The notes: generated by a model from the sequence alone, not told the origin. Positions 24,644 through 33,164 are shown, numbered from the stretch's first letter. The stretch is 34,204 nucleotides of DNA from Crocinitomicaceae bacterium (GCA_029251865.1 JAQXCN010000014.1:1-34204); one strand, 5' to 3'. Translations and numbers: made by a program.

Positions 24644-26587
24644 ATGAAAATTGCTCTTTTAGGGAATCCAAATACTGGAAAAAGTTCAATATTCAACCTC
24701 TTAACAGGCCTTCGACAACACGTAGGTAATTTTCCTGGCGTCACCGTAGAAAAAAAATCAGGTTTTTTCACAGACGGTTCACAACGCTATGCTATAGTAG
24801 ACTTCCCAGGCACATACAGCCTTGATCCAAGAAGCCTTGATGAAGAAGTCGTATCTCGGGTTTTAAGAGATCCAAAAAATAAGGACTATCCAGACCTAAT
24901 AATGGCAGTCGTTGATGCTTCAAGATTAGAGAATAATTTATTTCTTTTTACACAACTCTACGAGTTTGACATTCCTATTGTATTGGTATTAAACATGTGG
25001 GATGTTGCAAAAAAACAAGGAGTAGAAATTAATATCGAAAGACTAAGAGAATTATTTCCAGATATTACCATTGTTTCCACCAATGCAAGACTCGGATTAG
25101 GAAAAGAGAGAATCTTCGGTGGATTGAAATCCATTAAAGCCAGAAAAAAAAATGGTTTTATGGGTAACGTAATACCAGAAAAAGCGGATGACAATGAATC
25201 TAAAAGGGAAAAAGCAAAAGCAAGAAAAGAAAAAATAGAAACGATCATTAAACAGGTGCAAACCAAATCCAAAAAAACCAAAGAGAGCCGTCTTGATGCA
25301 TTCTTTGTTCACCCTTTATGGGGTTATTTGTTTTTCTTGGGCATATTATTAGTGATGTTTCAATTCATATTTTCCTTTGCCGCATACCCAATGGATTTCA
25401 TTGACAGCTCCTTTGGACACCTGGCGCATTGGACAAGAGGTGTTTTAGCCGAAGGTGTGCTTAATGATCTTATCAGTGAAGGAATAATTCCCGGAATTGG
25501 GGGTGTTCTTATTTTCGTTCCACAAATAGCACTTTTATTTTTCTTTATCGGGATCTTAGAAGAAACAGGATACTTATCGCGCGTCGTTTTTATCATGGAT
25601 AGAATTATGAGGCCGCTTGGTCTAAATGGCAAGAGTGTTGTTCCGTTGATGTCTAGCCTGGCTTGTGCGATTCCAGGGGTGATGTCTGCTCGTACGATTA
25701 GCAATTGGAAGGAACGCTTGATAACGATACTGATTGCACCTCTGATGAGCTGCAGTGCCCGAATCCCAGTTTATACTTTATTAATCGCTTTGGTTATTCC
25801 AGAAGGTTATTTCTTTGGTTTTATAAATATTCAAGGACTTGTTCTTTTTGGCTTGTACCTTCTTGGGGTTATTGGTGCACTATTGACTGCATTAATTTTA
25901 AAACTCCTCATCCGAAACAAATCCAAAGGCTTTATGCTTTTAGAATTACCTGGATTAAAGTCACCAAGGTGGCCAGACGTTTTCGCATCAGTTATAGAAA
26001 AAGTTAAAATTTTCATTTTTGATGCGGGTAAAATTATAATTGCAATATCGATCGTTTTATGGTTTTTGGCAAGTTATGGTCCTGGGGACAGTATTCATAT
26101 CGCAAAAGAAAATACGAGAAAGACAGAACGCTATTCTAAAGCCAATCATGACGAAAAACTCAATCTTGAATCATCTGCGGGGCTGAAGCATTCCTATATT
26201 GGTCAATTAGGGCAGTTGATCGAACCTGTGATTAAACCTTTAGGTTATGATTGGAAAATTGGCATTTCATTGATTACCTCCTTTGCAGCTCGCGAAGTTT
26301 TTGTAGGTTCACTTTCTACAATCTACGCTGTTCAGGAGGAAGGAGACGAACCTAAAAAGCTTATTGATTCAATGAAAAAGGAAAAACGATCCGATGGCAC
26401 ACTTACTTACACATTTGCGTCTGGTATGTCCTTAATGGTGTTCTACGTTTTTGCAATGCAATGCATGTCGACGGTAGCAATAGTAAAAAGAGAAACCCAA
26501 TCTTGGAAATGGCCAATCATTCAATTTACCTTTATGGGTGTTATGGCTTACGTTTTTTCTTGGATTGCGTATTTCATATTAGCATAA
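24644..26587 (+). CDS. feoB: Ferrous iron transport protein B
   Basis: A 647-residue Fe2+ permease, on the short side for the family. The N-terminal GTPase domain has G1 GNPNTGKSS (7-15), G2 threonine in GVTVE, G3 DFPGTYS (53-59) and G4 NMWD (117-120). A charged lysine-rich linker (~175-215) joins it to the membrane part. The two Gate motifs are SSLACAIPGVMSARTI and PLMSCSARIPVYTLL, each with its conserved cysteine and proline. Later helices include FAAREVFVGSLSTIYAV. It lies between feoA and a 44-residue CxxC peptide gene. Confidence 0.96.
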   Translation: MKIALLGNPNTGKSSIFNLLTGLRQHVGNFPGVTVEKKSGFFTDGSQRYAIVDFPGTYSLDPRSLDEEVVSRVLRDPKNKDYPDLIMAVVDASRLENNLFLFTQLYEFDIPIVLVLNMWDVAKKQGVEINIERLRELFPDITIVSTNARLGLGKERIFGGLKSIKARKKNGFMGNVIPEKADDNESKREKAKARKEKIETIIKQVQTKSKKTKESRLDAFFVHPLWGYLFFLGILLVMFQFIFSFAAYPMDFIDSSFGHLAHWTRGVLAEGVLNDLISEGIIPGIGGVLIFVPQIALLFFFIGILEETGYLSRVVFIMDRIMRPLGLNGKSVVPLMSSLACAIPGVMSARTISNWKERLITILIAPLMSCSARIPVYTLLIALVIPEGYFFGFINIQGLVLFGLYLLGVIGALLTALILKLLIRNKSKGFMLLELPGLKSPRWPDVFASVIEKVKIFIFDAGKIIIAISIVLWFLASYGPGDSIHIAKENTRKTERYSKANHDEKLNLESSAGLKHSYIGQLGQLIEPVIKPLGYDWKIGISLITSFAAREVFVGSLSTIYAVQEEGDEPKKLIDSMKKEKRSDGTLTYTFASGMSLMVFYVFAMQCMSTVAIVKRETQSWKWPIIQFTFMGVMAYVFSWIAYFILA

Positions 26588-26604
26588 ATCACTAACTTTC
26601 AAAT

Positions 26605-26739
26605 ATGCTGCAACAAATTATAACTATACTACTTTTAATTGGCGCCCTTAGCTTCTTGGGATTGAGATTATACCGTCGTTTTAAAAAACAAGGTTCGTGT
26701 GATAGTTGCGCTCTTCATAAGGCACAAACTAAGCAATAA
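26605..26739 (+). CDS. FeoB-associated Cys-rich membrane peptide
   Basis: A 44-residue reading frame 17 bases after feoB. It encodes one membrane helix (QIITILLLIGALSFLGL, residues 4-20), a basic stretch RLYRRFKK and then a CxxC pair, C32 and C35, in GSCDSCALHKA. This arrangement matches the small FeoB-associated Cys-rich proteins found behind feoB in many bacteria. These are thought to help FeoB, perhaps through Fe2+ or redox chemistry at the cytosolic face. The position-and-motif fit is strong for so short a gene. It completes a feoA-feoB-small-protein operon. Confidence 0.8.
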   Translation: MLQQIITILLLIGALSFLGLRLYRRFKKQGSCDSCALHKAQTKQ

Positions 26740-26770
26740 TCGTTCTTGTTAATGTTCTGTTAATTTTTTT

Positions 26771-26798
26771 TTTGAAAGACTTCTTCTTCGTAGTTTAG
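26771..26798 (+). promoter_or_regulatory. Candidate promoter of the DUF1573 pair
   Basis: A TTTG (26771-26774), a 16-base spacer and TAGTTTAG (26791-26798, 7/8 match to TAnnTTTG) lie upstream of the ATG at 26819. The arrangement gives a leader of about 15 A-rich bases. Confidence 0.45.
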
Positions 26799-26818
26799 AG
26801 GTAACAAAAAAAATTACA

Positions 26819-27262
26819 ATGAAAAAATTACTAATTCTCTCTATCTTATTCATCGGTGCTTTCGCCATGAATGTCAATGCCCAAACTGAAGTTCAGAATG
26901 GTGCGAAAATCGAATTCACTAAAGAAGTTCATAATTACGGAAAAATTAAATACAACGGAGATCCATATTGCTCGTTTGATTTTAAAAATACGGGTGACGA
27001 ACCATTAATCATTTCAAACTCTAAAGGTTCTTGTGGATGTACGGTGCCTACATGGCCTAAAGAACCTATTGCACCGGGTGCAACGGGAACAATAAAGGTT
27101 AAATATGACACGAAAAGACCAGGTCCTATCAACAAAAGCGTAACAATTACGTCTAATGCCGTAAATGCTTCTACCAAGGTTCTTAGAATCAAAGGAGAAG
27201 TTGGTCAAGCTCCAAAAAGTGGCGCTCCAGTGAACAGTTCTGGTGCTCCTGCAAAGATGTAA
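26819..27262 (+). CDS. DUF1573 domain secreted protein (first of two)
   Basis: A 147-residue protein with a signal peptide (MKKLLILSILFIGAFAMNVNAQ). The DUF1573 Ig-like domain shows IEFTKEVHNYGKIKYNG, FDFKNTGDEPLIISNSKGSCGCTVPTWP, IAPGATGTIKVKYDTKRPG and NKSVTITSNAV. The CGC cysteines are conserved in the family. These proteins are exported and of unknown function; they resemble the ASPM/SPD-2/Hydin class of Ig folds. The tail is rich in glycine, alanine, proline and serine. A second, diverged copy follows at once. Confidence 0.9.
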   Translation: MKKLLILSILFIGAFAMNVNAQTEVQNGAKIEFTKEVHNYGKIKYNGDPYCSFDFKNTGDEPLIISNSKGSCGCTVPTWPKEPIAPGATGTIKVKYDTKRPGPINKSVTITSNAVNASTKVLRIKGEVGQAPKSGAPVNSSGAPAKM

Positions 27263-27662
27263 TTTGAAAGTTCAATTACTTTTAATCATACTTTTTAAAA
27301 CCGCCGTTGTCTTTGGACAATCGGCGGTTTTTTCTGCAAAGTATAAAACCATAAAATTCCCACCTACACCTGAAGGTGAGGTTCTTAGTTTTAGTTATGA
27401 AGTAAAAAATACGGGGAAAGCACCTTTAGAAATGTACAACGCTGAAGCTGAATGTTCTTGTACTGAGGTCATCTTACCATCCGGAAAAATACCTCCTGGG
27501 GGATTTGGAACAATTAAAGTGATTTTTGATACTAAAGGGAAGTATTACTTTCAAAATCGTATGGTCTACATTAATACGAATAGCAGAAAGAAAAGAGAAT
27601 TCGTTCGTTTCAAGGTATTTGTAGAACCTGACCCGACTCGTCAATTAGACCAAGACCCTTAG
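27243..27662 (+). CDS. DUF1573 domain secreted protein (second, diverged copy)
   Basis: The GTG at 27243 gives 139 residues and overlaps the first copy by 20 bases. A TTG at 27264, two bases after the upstream stop, gives 132 residues and a cleaner signal peptide (KVQLLLIILFKTAVVFGQ). There is no nearby ATG, so either weak start implies coupling to the upstream gene. The domain contains YKTIKFPPTPEGEVLSFSYEVKNTGKAPLEMYNAEAECSCTEVILP and PPGGFGTIKVIFDTKGK, with CSC in place of the CGC of its partner. The codons for KTAVVFGQSAVF form a terminator-like hairpin. It converges on the GxGYxYP gene with a 4-base overlap. Confidence 0.85.
   Translation: MLLQRCNLKVQLLLIILFKTAVVFGQSAVFSAKYKTIKFPPTPEGEVLSFSYEVKNTGKAPLEMYNAEAECSCTEVILPSGKIPPGGFGTIKVIFDTKGKYYFQNRMVYINTNSRKKREFVRFKVFVEPDPTRQLDQDP
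27297..27333 (+). terminator. Terminator-like hairpin inside the second DUF1573 gene
   Basis: The left arm 27297-27311 pairs with 27316-27331 around a TTTG loop. Only one unpaired T (27321) interrupts 15 bp, including CCGCCG/CGGCGG. A run of six T (27328-27333) follows. It has the form of an intrinsic terminator but is made of signal-peptide codons. It could reduce expression of the second gene relative to the first unless ribosomes cover it. Confidence 0.65.
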
Positions 27663-29497
27663 TCTGTTTTAAGCACTTTTAGAGTCTCACTGTGCTCTGG
27701 TGTGGAAAAATGAATCAAATAGATTCCTGCTGGTTTGTTCTTAAAAGTGAAATCACAAACCCAACCATCAAAAGTTTCAAGCCGTACCTGCGTAGCCCTT
27801 ATTTCCTTTCCACTCACATCTTGAATTTTTAAATCAAAATCAGAAGATTCGTACCCTTTAATTTTTAATCGAATCGTTTCCGAAAATGGATTTGGAAATG
27901 CCTCTAAAATTAATGTCTCTTGCTGCTGCGGTGCACATATCGCATCACTAATAAGCTGAACAAATGCATCGGGGGCAACTACACGAACGCCTTGATCCAA
28001 TAAAGATTTTACAAGTAAAAGACTGTCTACAGAGTTTGACCAAGCATGCACTGCGACAAGTGTATATGAATTAGGGTTGAATGGATCTTTTGGAGCAGCA
28101 TTGATTTTTTGAGCGAGACTTTCACAGGTTTCAAAACCTCCCCATAAATTGTAGCGCGCTGCCACTACTGGTTTCAAGGCATAACAATCTAACTGACCTT
28201 GCATCTTACTGTAATTTGAATAATCGTAATAGAAGAGACCACTTACCTGATCTTGTTTCAAATATTGTTTTAGTTCTGGTTGAAAAACAGTTTCGCTCGG
28301 GTTATTACCTAAAATATTTACAATACTCAGACCGGACTTTTCCAGATAGTCATTCATTAAAGAACAAGACGCCTCTAATTCAGGAAAGAGTTCAGGGAAA
28401 TGATACGAATGACCCGAAGGACCTGCAACAAAGTAATCCTTACCGAGTTCCGTGGATTGCGCCATACTATATATTTTAGCCATTACTGTAGGTGCAATTT
28501 CAGATAAAGATGGGGGAATCGTCCATCCAATATCCATCAAACCTCTATTTTGTGAGCCAAACCATCTACTGTCTTCAGCAAATAAATTCAGCATCCATTG
28601 TATATTATCACCATCAGACATTAAGAAGCACACCGTGTGTGTTCCTGGCTCAATCTGATGAAGCTCACTTGAAACTTGCTGTACTGTATTCGCGTTGAAA
28701 TTGGTTAGTGTTGAAATGTTAAAACCCCAATCAGCGGGAAGAACACCAATGGAATAAGATGATGACTTGGAAACCGTTTGATATTCATCATCACCCCAAC
28801 CAAAGAGCAATGAATTAGTTTCCATTCGTGAAAAAGCATTTTCCGTTGTTAGCCCATGAATATCGTCGTAAAAATGAAATGCATTTGTAAATATTGAATA
28901 ATCTCCGAGAAATAAGGCCTTGTCCTCTCGTTGATACGTTACAAGATTTGTGTTTAACAAGGAATCATAATTATCAAGAACCCATTGCTCGTCCTTCTGC
29001 CGAACATCTAAAATTTGTATATACCCTTTTGACTCCACAATCTCCTGCAGTTCTGGGGTAACTGAAATCGCATTTAAAGGACCACAAAGCGAATTTGCTA
29101 CATTGGTTGAATTGTCATTCAAATTACAAAGAATATATCCTGTAACGCTATTGGGAACTAGGGTCAATACCGAGTCGATAATTCCGTCATATTGATTCGA
29201 GACATACACCGCGTAATTATCCTCCAAATCCTGAATCCAGATGGAACTTCCACTACCTTTATCCCTATATAATTTAGGTTCTATCTTTGCACATAAGCCC
29301 TGAATCGACTGAACCAAAAGCAGCTCATCATGTGTAAATAAATCATCGTGAAATAAATAAATTGTGTCGGGTTGCGTCGTTGCGGGATATGGACTATTAG
29401 GAATACGTTCAACTTCTACTTGCGCCTTGTTTGAAAAATAAAAACACAGACAGAAGACAAGATTGATCAAAATTTTACTGTAGCTTCTAATCAGCAT
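27659..29497 (-). CDS. GxGYxYP-family protein with T9SS type A sorting tail
   Basis: From the ATG at 29497 the protein has 612 residues and a signal peptide (IRSYSKILINLVFCLCFYFSNKAQ). An in-frame ATG at 29545 would overlap rny by 32 bases and add residues ahead of the signal, so I prefer the shorter form. The body matches the GxGYxYP putative glycoside-hydrolase family: LFHDDLFTHDELLLVQSIQGL, VCFLMSDGDNIQWML (290-303) and the name-giving motif, here altered to GPSGHSYHFP (359-368). The last ~85 residues are a type A sorting domain (AFPNPFSETIRLKI, LKIQDVSGKEI, AGIYLIHFSTPEHSETLKVLK). It is probably exported to the surface to act on a polysaccharide. Activity in this family is a prediction. 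Confidence 0.85.
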   Translation of the reverse strand: MLIRSYSKILINLVFCLCFYFSNKAQVEVERIPNSPYPATTQPDTIYLFHDDLFTHDELLLVQSIQGLCAKIEPKLYRDKGSGSSIWIQDLEDNYAVYVSNQYDGIIDSVLTLVPNSVTGYILCNLNDNSTNVANSLCGPLNAISVTPELQEIVESKGYIQILDVRQKDEQWVLDNYDSLLNTNLVTYQREDKALFLGDYSIFTNAFHFYDDIHGLTTENAFSRMETNSLLFGWGDDEYQTVSKSSSYSIGVLPADWGFNISTLTNFNANTVQQVSSELHQIEPGTHTVCFLMSDGDNIQWMLNLFAEDSRWFGSQNRGLMDIGWTIPPSLSEIAPTVMAKIYSMAQSTELGKDYFVAGPSGHSYHFPELFPELEASCSLMNDYLEKSGLSIVNILGNNPSETVFQPELKQYLKQDQVSGLFYYDYSNYSKMQGQLDCYALKPVVAARYNLWGGFETCESLAQKINAAPKDPFNPNSYTLVAVHAWSNSVDSLLLVKSLLDQGVRVVAPDAFVQLISDAICAPQQQETLILEAFPNPFSETIRLKIKGYESSDFDLKIQDVSGKEIRATQVRLETFDGWVCDFTFKNKPAGIYLIHFSTPEHSETLKVLKTD

Positions 29498-29513
29498 ATT
29501 CAAAGGCAATAGG

Positions 29514-31043
29514 CTACTTGGCGTAATTAACAGCTCTTTTCTCACGAATAACGGTAATTCTTACTTGACCAGGATAGGTCATTTCAGTTTGAATTTTCTC
29601 AGAAATCTGAAAAGATAACTCTTCAGCTCTTTTATCCGAAACACGCTCTGACTCAACCATGACTCTTAGCTCTCTTCCAGCCTGTATCGCATAGGCACTT
29701 GCCACACCATCAAAAGAAATAGCTAATGACTCTAGGTCTTTAATTCGCTTAATGTAGGCTTCAACAATTTCCCTTCTTGCTCCTGGACGGGCACCAGATA
29801 CAGCATCACAAACCTGAACTAGAGGAGAAATCAAGGTTGTCATCTCAATTTCATCATGATGGGCACCAATGGCATTTAAAACATCTGGCTTTTCACCGAA
29901 TTTCTCGGCAATTTTCATTCCCAGAATAGCGTGTGGTAATTCAGGCTCATCTTCAGGAACTTTACCTATATCGTGAAGTAAACCGGCTCTTTTGGCGATC
30001 TTTGGGTTAAGCCCGAGTTCTGAAGCCATCGTCGCACATAAATTTGCAACCTCTCTAGAGTGCTTCAATAAATTCTGACCGTAAGATGATCTATATTTCA
30101 TACGACCAACCATTTTCATTAATTCAGGATGGAGACCATGAATCCCTAAATCGATACATGTTCTTTTACCAGTTTCTGCAATTTCCTCATCCAATTGCTT
30201 TCTTGTTTTCGCAACAATTTCTTCAATCCGCGCAGGGTGAATTCGGCCATCTGTAACCAATTGATGTAAAGCTAAACGTGCTATTTCCCTCCTCACTGGA
30301 TCAAAGCAAGAAAGCATAATTGCTTCCGGTGTATCGTCTACAATAATCTCTACTCCCGTAGCTGCCTCCAAAGCACGTATATTTCGTCCTTCACGACCTA
30401 TAATCCTACCTTTTACTTCATCTGAATCAATATTAAAAACTGAGACCGCGTTTTCAATAGCTTGCTCGGTTGCTACACGCTGTATTGATTGAATAACAAT
30501 CTTTCTTGCCTCTTTATTGGCATTGAGTTTTGCCTCTTCTGTTATTTCCTTAATTTGAGCCATGGCAGCTGTCTTAGCCTCATCAACCAAAGCAGTCATT
30601 AACGATTCTTTAGCATCCTCGGCAGACATACCGCTTATTTTCGAAAGCTCATTGACTCGCTTCTCTTGAGTTTTATCAAGCTCTTTCATTCTTAACTCGA
30701 TTCCTTTGTACTTGACATCAAAATCTGATTTTATCTTTTCAATATCGTTTTCCTTGCGCTTGATATCATTTAGTTTATGCTCAAGTTTATTTTCCTTTGC
30801 CTTGGCGCGATCCTCAGAAGACTGCATGCGTCGTTCACGCTCTTTAATTTTCGTTTCATGTTCTTGCTTGAGTTTCAAGAATCGCTCTTTGGCTTGAAAC
30901 GATTTATCTTTTCTGATTGATTCTGCCTTGAATTCGGCATTGCTAATGATTTTATCAGCTTTTCCCTTAAGTAACATTTTATGCACCAAAAAACCCAGTA
31001 CAATACCACCTATTAGACCTGCTATCACATATACTATTTCCAT
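29514..31043 (-). CDS. rny: Ribonuclease Y
   Basis: A 509-residue membrane-anchored endoribonuclease that starts mRNA decay. Order: N-terminal membrane helix ([18 protein letters not shown]), long charged coiled coil (~30-190), KH domain with [19 protein letters not shown] (212-230), and HD domain with the metal-binding pair in [14 protein letters not shown] (H357, D358), preceded by [10 protein letters not shown] and followed by [11 protein letters not shown]. It lies 44 bases after zapA on the same strand, a neighbourhood I recall in other Bacteroidota. Confidence 0.97.
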   Translation of the reverse strand: MEIVYVIAGLIGGIVLGFLVHKMLLKGKADKIISNAEFKAESIRKDKSFQAKERFLKLKQEHETKIKERERRMQSSEDRAKAKENKLEHKLNDIKRKENDIEKIKSDFDVKYKGIELRMKELDKTQEKRVNELSKISGMSAEDAKESLMTALVDEAKTAAMAQIKEITEEAKLNANKEARKIVIQSIQRVATEQAIENAVSVFNIDSDEVKGRIIGREGRNIRALEAATGVEIIVDDTPEAIMLSCFDPVRREIARLALHQLVTDGRIHPARIEEIVAKTRKQLDEEIAETGKRTCIDLGIHGLHPELMKMVGRMKYRSSYGQNLLKHSREVANLCATMASELGLNPKIAKRAGLLHDIGKVPEDEPELPHAILGMKIAEKFGEKPDVLNAIGAHHDEIEMTTLISPLVQVCDAVSGARPGARREIVEAYIKRIKDLESLAISFDGVASAYAIQAGRELRVMVESERVSDKRAEELSFQISEKIQTEMTYPGQVRITVIREKRAVNYAK

Positions 31044-31087
31044 CCTTACACAATTAAAATTAATAATCGTGTTACCGCTAGTTATAC

Positions 31088-31384
31088 CTATTTACTTGCC
31101 TGATCAAGTTGCTCAGAGAGTGCCTTAAGGGCAAGATCAATAGCCCCTAAATCATCAGGACTGGTATTTGATTCTTTCTGATTTGAATCTTTCTTCATTA
31201 ATAGCTGAAGTGCTGTCATTGCAATTAAATCCTGAGGATCTTTAACAGCATAATTCTTTCTTAAGCTCTCAATGGCATTATTAATCGTATCAACAGCAGC
31301 TAAAACCCCTTCCTTCTCGTTATCATTAACGTTTAGTGGATAGCTTCGTCCTGCAATATTTACTTTCAATGATATCTTAGCCAT
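31088..31384 (-). CDS. zapA: Cell division protein ZapA
   Basis: A 98-residue ZapA. The N-terminal globular part reads [35 protein letters not shown], followed by the helical [17 protein letters not shown] and a charged coiled-coil tail. ZapA cross-links FtsZ filaments at the division site. Only 2 bases separate it from the coiled-coil gene upstream, so the two are certainly co-translated. Confidence 0.92.
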   Translation of the reverse strand: MAKISLKVNIAGRSYPLNVNDNEKEGVLAAVDTINNAIESLRKNYAVKDPQDLIAMTALQLLMKKDSNQKESNTSPDDLGAIDLALKALSEQLDQASK

Positions 31385-31386
31385 TA

Positions 31387-31680
31387 CTATTTTTTAAGCT
31401 CATCTATACAGATTTCAATTTCTTTAACTAGTACATCTATCTCTTGGTTTCTTTTTTCAAGATTTTTAGAGCCAGACTCGGTAACTTTTTGTTTAGTAGC
31501 CTCTATGGAGGATGACAATTCGTCATTATGTTTTGCTTTTAGTTCAATCAACTCTTGCTCCTTTTTTAAAAGCGCATTTTCTAGATTTTGATTTTCTAAT
31601 TTAAGGGCCGATATACCTTGAACAAGCAAGCTCACTTTTTCTGAAATTTCAGAAATTCGAATTTGGATATGGTCAACCAT
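31387..31680 (-). CDS. Coiled-coil protein upstream of zapA
   Basis: A 97-residue protein that is coiled-coil almost from end to end (ISEISEKVSLLVQGISALKLENQNLENALLKKEQELIELK). A short serine-rich break near 55-70 precedes a second helix (NQEIDVLVKEIEICIDELKK). There is no catalytic or membrane feature. Its size, all-coil form and 2-base spacing to zapA suggest a division-site partner comparable to ZapB, but that is inference; no ZapB-specific motif is claimed. A perfect -7 box lies 17 bases upstream. Confidence 0.72.
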   Translation of the reverse strand: MVDHIQIRISEISEKVSLLVQGISALKLENQNLENALLKKEQELIELKAKHNDELSSSIEATKQKVTESGSKNLEKRNQEIDVLVKEIEICIDELKK

Positions 31681-31697
31681 GGCAGACTACTTTAATA

Positions 31698-31705
31698 CAA
31701 AGTTA
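31698..31705 (-). promoter_or_regulatory. Bacteroidota -7 promoter box (TAACTTTG) of the coil-zapA-rny unit
   Basis: TAACTTTG on the minus strand is a perfect TAnnTTTG and ends 17 bases before the ATG at 31680, giving a leader of about 12 nt. No good -33 TTTG is seen. The 91-base spacer to tsaB contains nothing else I can name. Confidence 0.5.
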
Positions 31706-31771
31706 AGATTGTAACTAAATTTTGAAGTATTAAAAAGATTTATTTTTTTCAAATAAGGATCTAATACCCAT

Positions 31772-32434
31772 TTAAGTATTTGAACCAAATTGTTTCAAGT
31801 ACAACGGTTTGCATTTTTCAAGTGAATCAAAGTCCTCATTTTTATAGCGCGCATAAGCCATATCGACTTGTCCCTTGGCACTTAGTATTAGCTCAGAATC
31901 AAAAATCGCAGCTCTATGCCCCCAAATTGTTTTAAGCTTTGTAGCACCGTCACCGAAATAAATAAATGGCTCATCTTGAACAAATGTATCCGCCTCTATT
32001 ACCGACGAACTTAAAGTTCGCAAGGTTTCACCTGAGCCATTGATAGATTTTGTGTAAACCTCCATTCTTCTCGCATCAAGCATCGCACACAAGTTGGCTC
32101 TCGGATACTTAACCTTTCCGATAGTCAATAGACTATCAAGAGTCTCAATGCAAATGATTGGTATTTTCAATCCAAAGCAAAGTCCTTTTGCCGTAGATAA
32201 ACCGATGCGCAAACCGGTATAAGACCCAGGACCAATCGAAACTGAAACAGCATCTAGGTCAGATAATTGTAATGTAACCTCAGCGCAGACTTTTTCGATG
32301 AAAATAGTCAGCTGTTCACCGTGGATATAATTATCGGGACTTGTTTCATGACTTGTCAAAAGTTTCCCTGATGCGGAAAGAGCAACAGAGCAGGTCTTAG
32401 TTGCCGTTTCTATGTGTAAAATAACTGCGTCCAT
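31772..32434 (-). CDS. tsaB: tRNA threonylcarbamoyladenosine biosynthesis protein TsaB
   Basis: A 220-residue ASKHA-fold protein that partners TsaD in making t6A at position 37 of ANN-decoding tRNAs. Characteristic stretches: ILHIETATKTCSVALSASG, DNYIHGEQLTIFIEKV, LDAVSVSIGPGSYTGLRIGLSTAKGLCFGLKIP and CAMLDARRMEVY. The glycine loop GPGSYTGLR identifies the family. Its start overlaps the stop of the response regulator gene (TAATG), so its synthesis is coupled to a signalling protein. Confidence 0.95.
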   Translation of the reverse strand: MDAVILHIETATKTCSVALSASGKLLTSHETSPDNYIHGEQLTIFIEKVCAEVTLQLSDLDAVSVSIGPGSYTGLRIGLSTAKGLCFGLKIPIICIETLDSLLTIGKVKYPRANLCAMLDARRMEVYTKSINGSGETLRTLSSSVIEADTFVQDEPFIYFGDGATKLKTIWGHRAAIFDSELILSAKGQVDMAYARYKNEDFDSLEKCKPLYLKQFGSNT

Positions 32435-33120
32435 TATTCTGGTACTTCAAACTTAAAACCTACACCGTGCAGATTTGAAATTACGATTCGTTGATCTTGG
32501 GCGAAATACTTTCTGAGCTTGGTAATGAAAACGTCAAGGCTGCGGCCAACAAAATAATCATCTTGACCCCAAACCTCTTTTAAAATTACCTCACGTGAAA
32601 TCACTTGATTTTTATGTTTGCACAAAATTTTTAAAATTTGAGCCTCTTTTTTAGTTAGCGTCTTTTCGCTCTCATTAAATGTTAAAATTTGATTTTCAAT
32701 GTTGTAGTTATAGTTTCCTATGCTGTAATTAGTCACCTCTTCTTGAAACTCCGGACGTGATCTTCTGAGTAACGCTTTTACTCTTAGTTCAAACTCTTGA
32801 ATACTAAATGGCTTGGTAAGATAATCGTCTCCTCCGGCCTCAAATCCTTTAATTTTGTCTTCAGTCATAGATTTTGCTGTGAGAAAAAGTATCGGGATCT
32901 CCGCGTTAATTTTCCTGATATCTTGGGCTAATGAAAATCCATCTAATACAGGAAGCATGACATCAAGAATGCACAGGTTAAATCTCCCCTCATTAAACTT
33001 AACAAGCCCCTCAGCACCGTCTTCAGCTGATACCACCTCATAATTTTGAAGCTTAAGATGATCGGCAATAACCAATCCTAAATTTAGATCATCTTCGACA
33101 AGTAATATCTTTAATTTCAT
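32434..33120 (-). CDS. OmpR-family response regulator (RprY-like)
   Basis: I start at the ATG at 33120 (MKLKILLVEDDLNLG), giving 228 residues. An in-frame ATG at 33174 would add residues encoded by a terminator-like hairpin. The receiver domain has the acidic pocket ED/D at 9-11, phospho-acceptor D53 (LCILDVMLP), T81 and K103 (DDYLTKPF). The C-terminal winged helix shows LTKKEAQILKILCKHKNQVISREVILKEVWG and SLDVFITKLRKYF. It has no adjacent kinase. The orphan kinase at 16.3-17.6 kb is of the type usually paired with such regulators in Bacteroidota. A 7/8 box (TACTTTCG, 33133-33126) ends 5 bases before the ATG. Confidence 0.92.
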   Translation of the reverse strand: MKLKILLVEDDLNLGLVIADHLKLQNYEVVSAEDGAEGLVKFNEGRFNLCILDVMLPVLDGFSLAQDIRKINAEIPILFLTAKSMTEDKIKGFEAGGDDYLTKPFSIQEFELRVKALLRRSRPEFQEEVTNYSIGNYNYNIENQILTFNESEKTLTKKEAQILKILCKHKNQVISREVILKEVWGQDDYFVGRSLDVFITKLRKYFAQDQRIVISNLHGVGFKFEVPE

Positions 33121-33134
33121 AGAAACGAAAGTAC

Positions 33135-33164
33135 AAAAAAAGAGCTCATTCACAGAGCCCTTTT
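33135..33164 (-). terminator. Terminator-like hairpin just upstream of the response regulator
   Basis: On the minus strand 33164-33155 (AAAAGGGCTC) pairs with 33147-33138 (GAGCTCTTTT), ten pairs with one G-U, around a 7-base loop. Seven T (33141-33135) form the tail, 14 bases before the ATG. On the plus strand the wobble becomes an A-C mismatch, so the minus direction is favoured. It may insulate the regulator from upstream transcription or attenuate it. Confidence 0.6.

Noticed and set aside
25097-25312. Minus-strand phenylalanine-rich reading frame inside feoB
   Set aside because: It is the antisense image of the lysine-rich FeoB linker; low-complexity Phe runs mirror Lys codons.
26819-27662. 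DUF1573 pair as one frameshifted gene
   Set aside because: Each copy has its own signal peptide and a complete domain, so they are tandem paralogs rather than a broken gene.
29498-29545. Longer start for the GxGYxYP protein at 29545
   Set aside because: It overlaps rny by 32 bases and puts 16 residues in front of an otherwise normal signal peptide; the ATG at 29497 is better.
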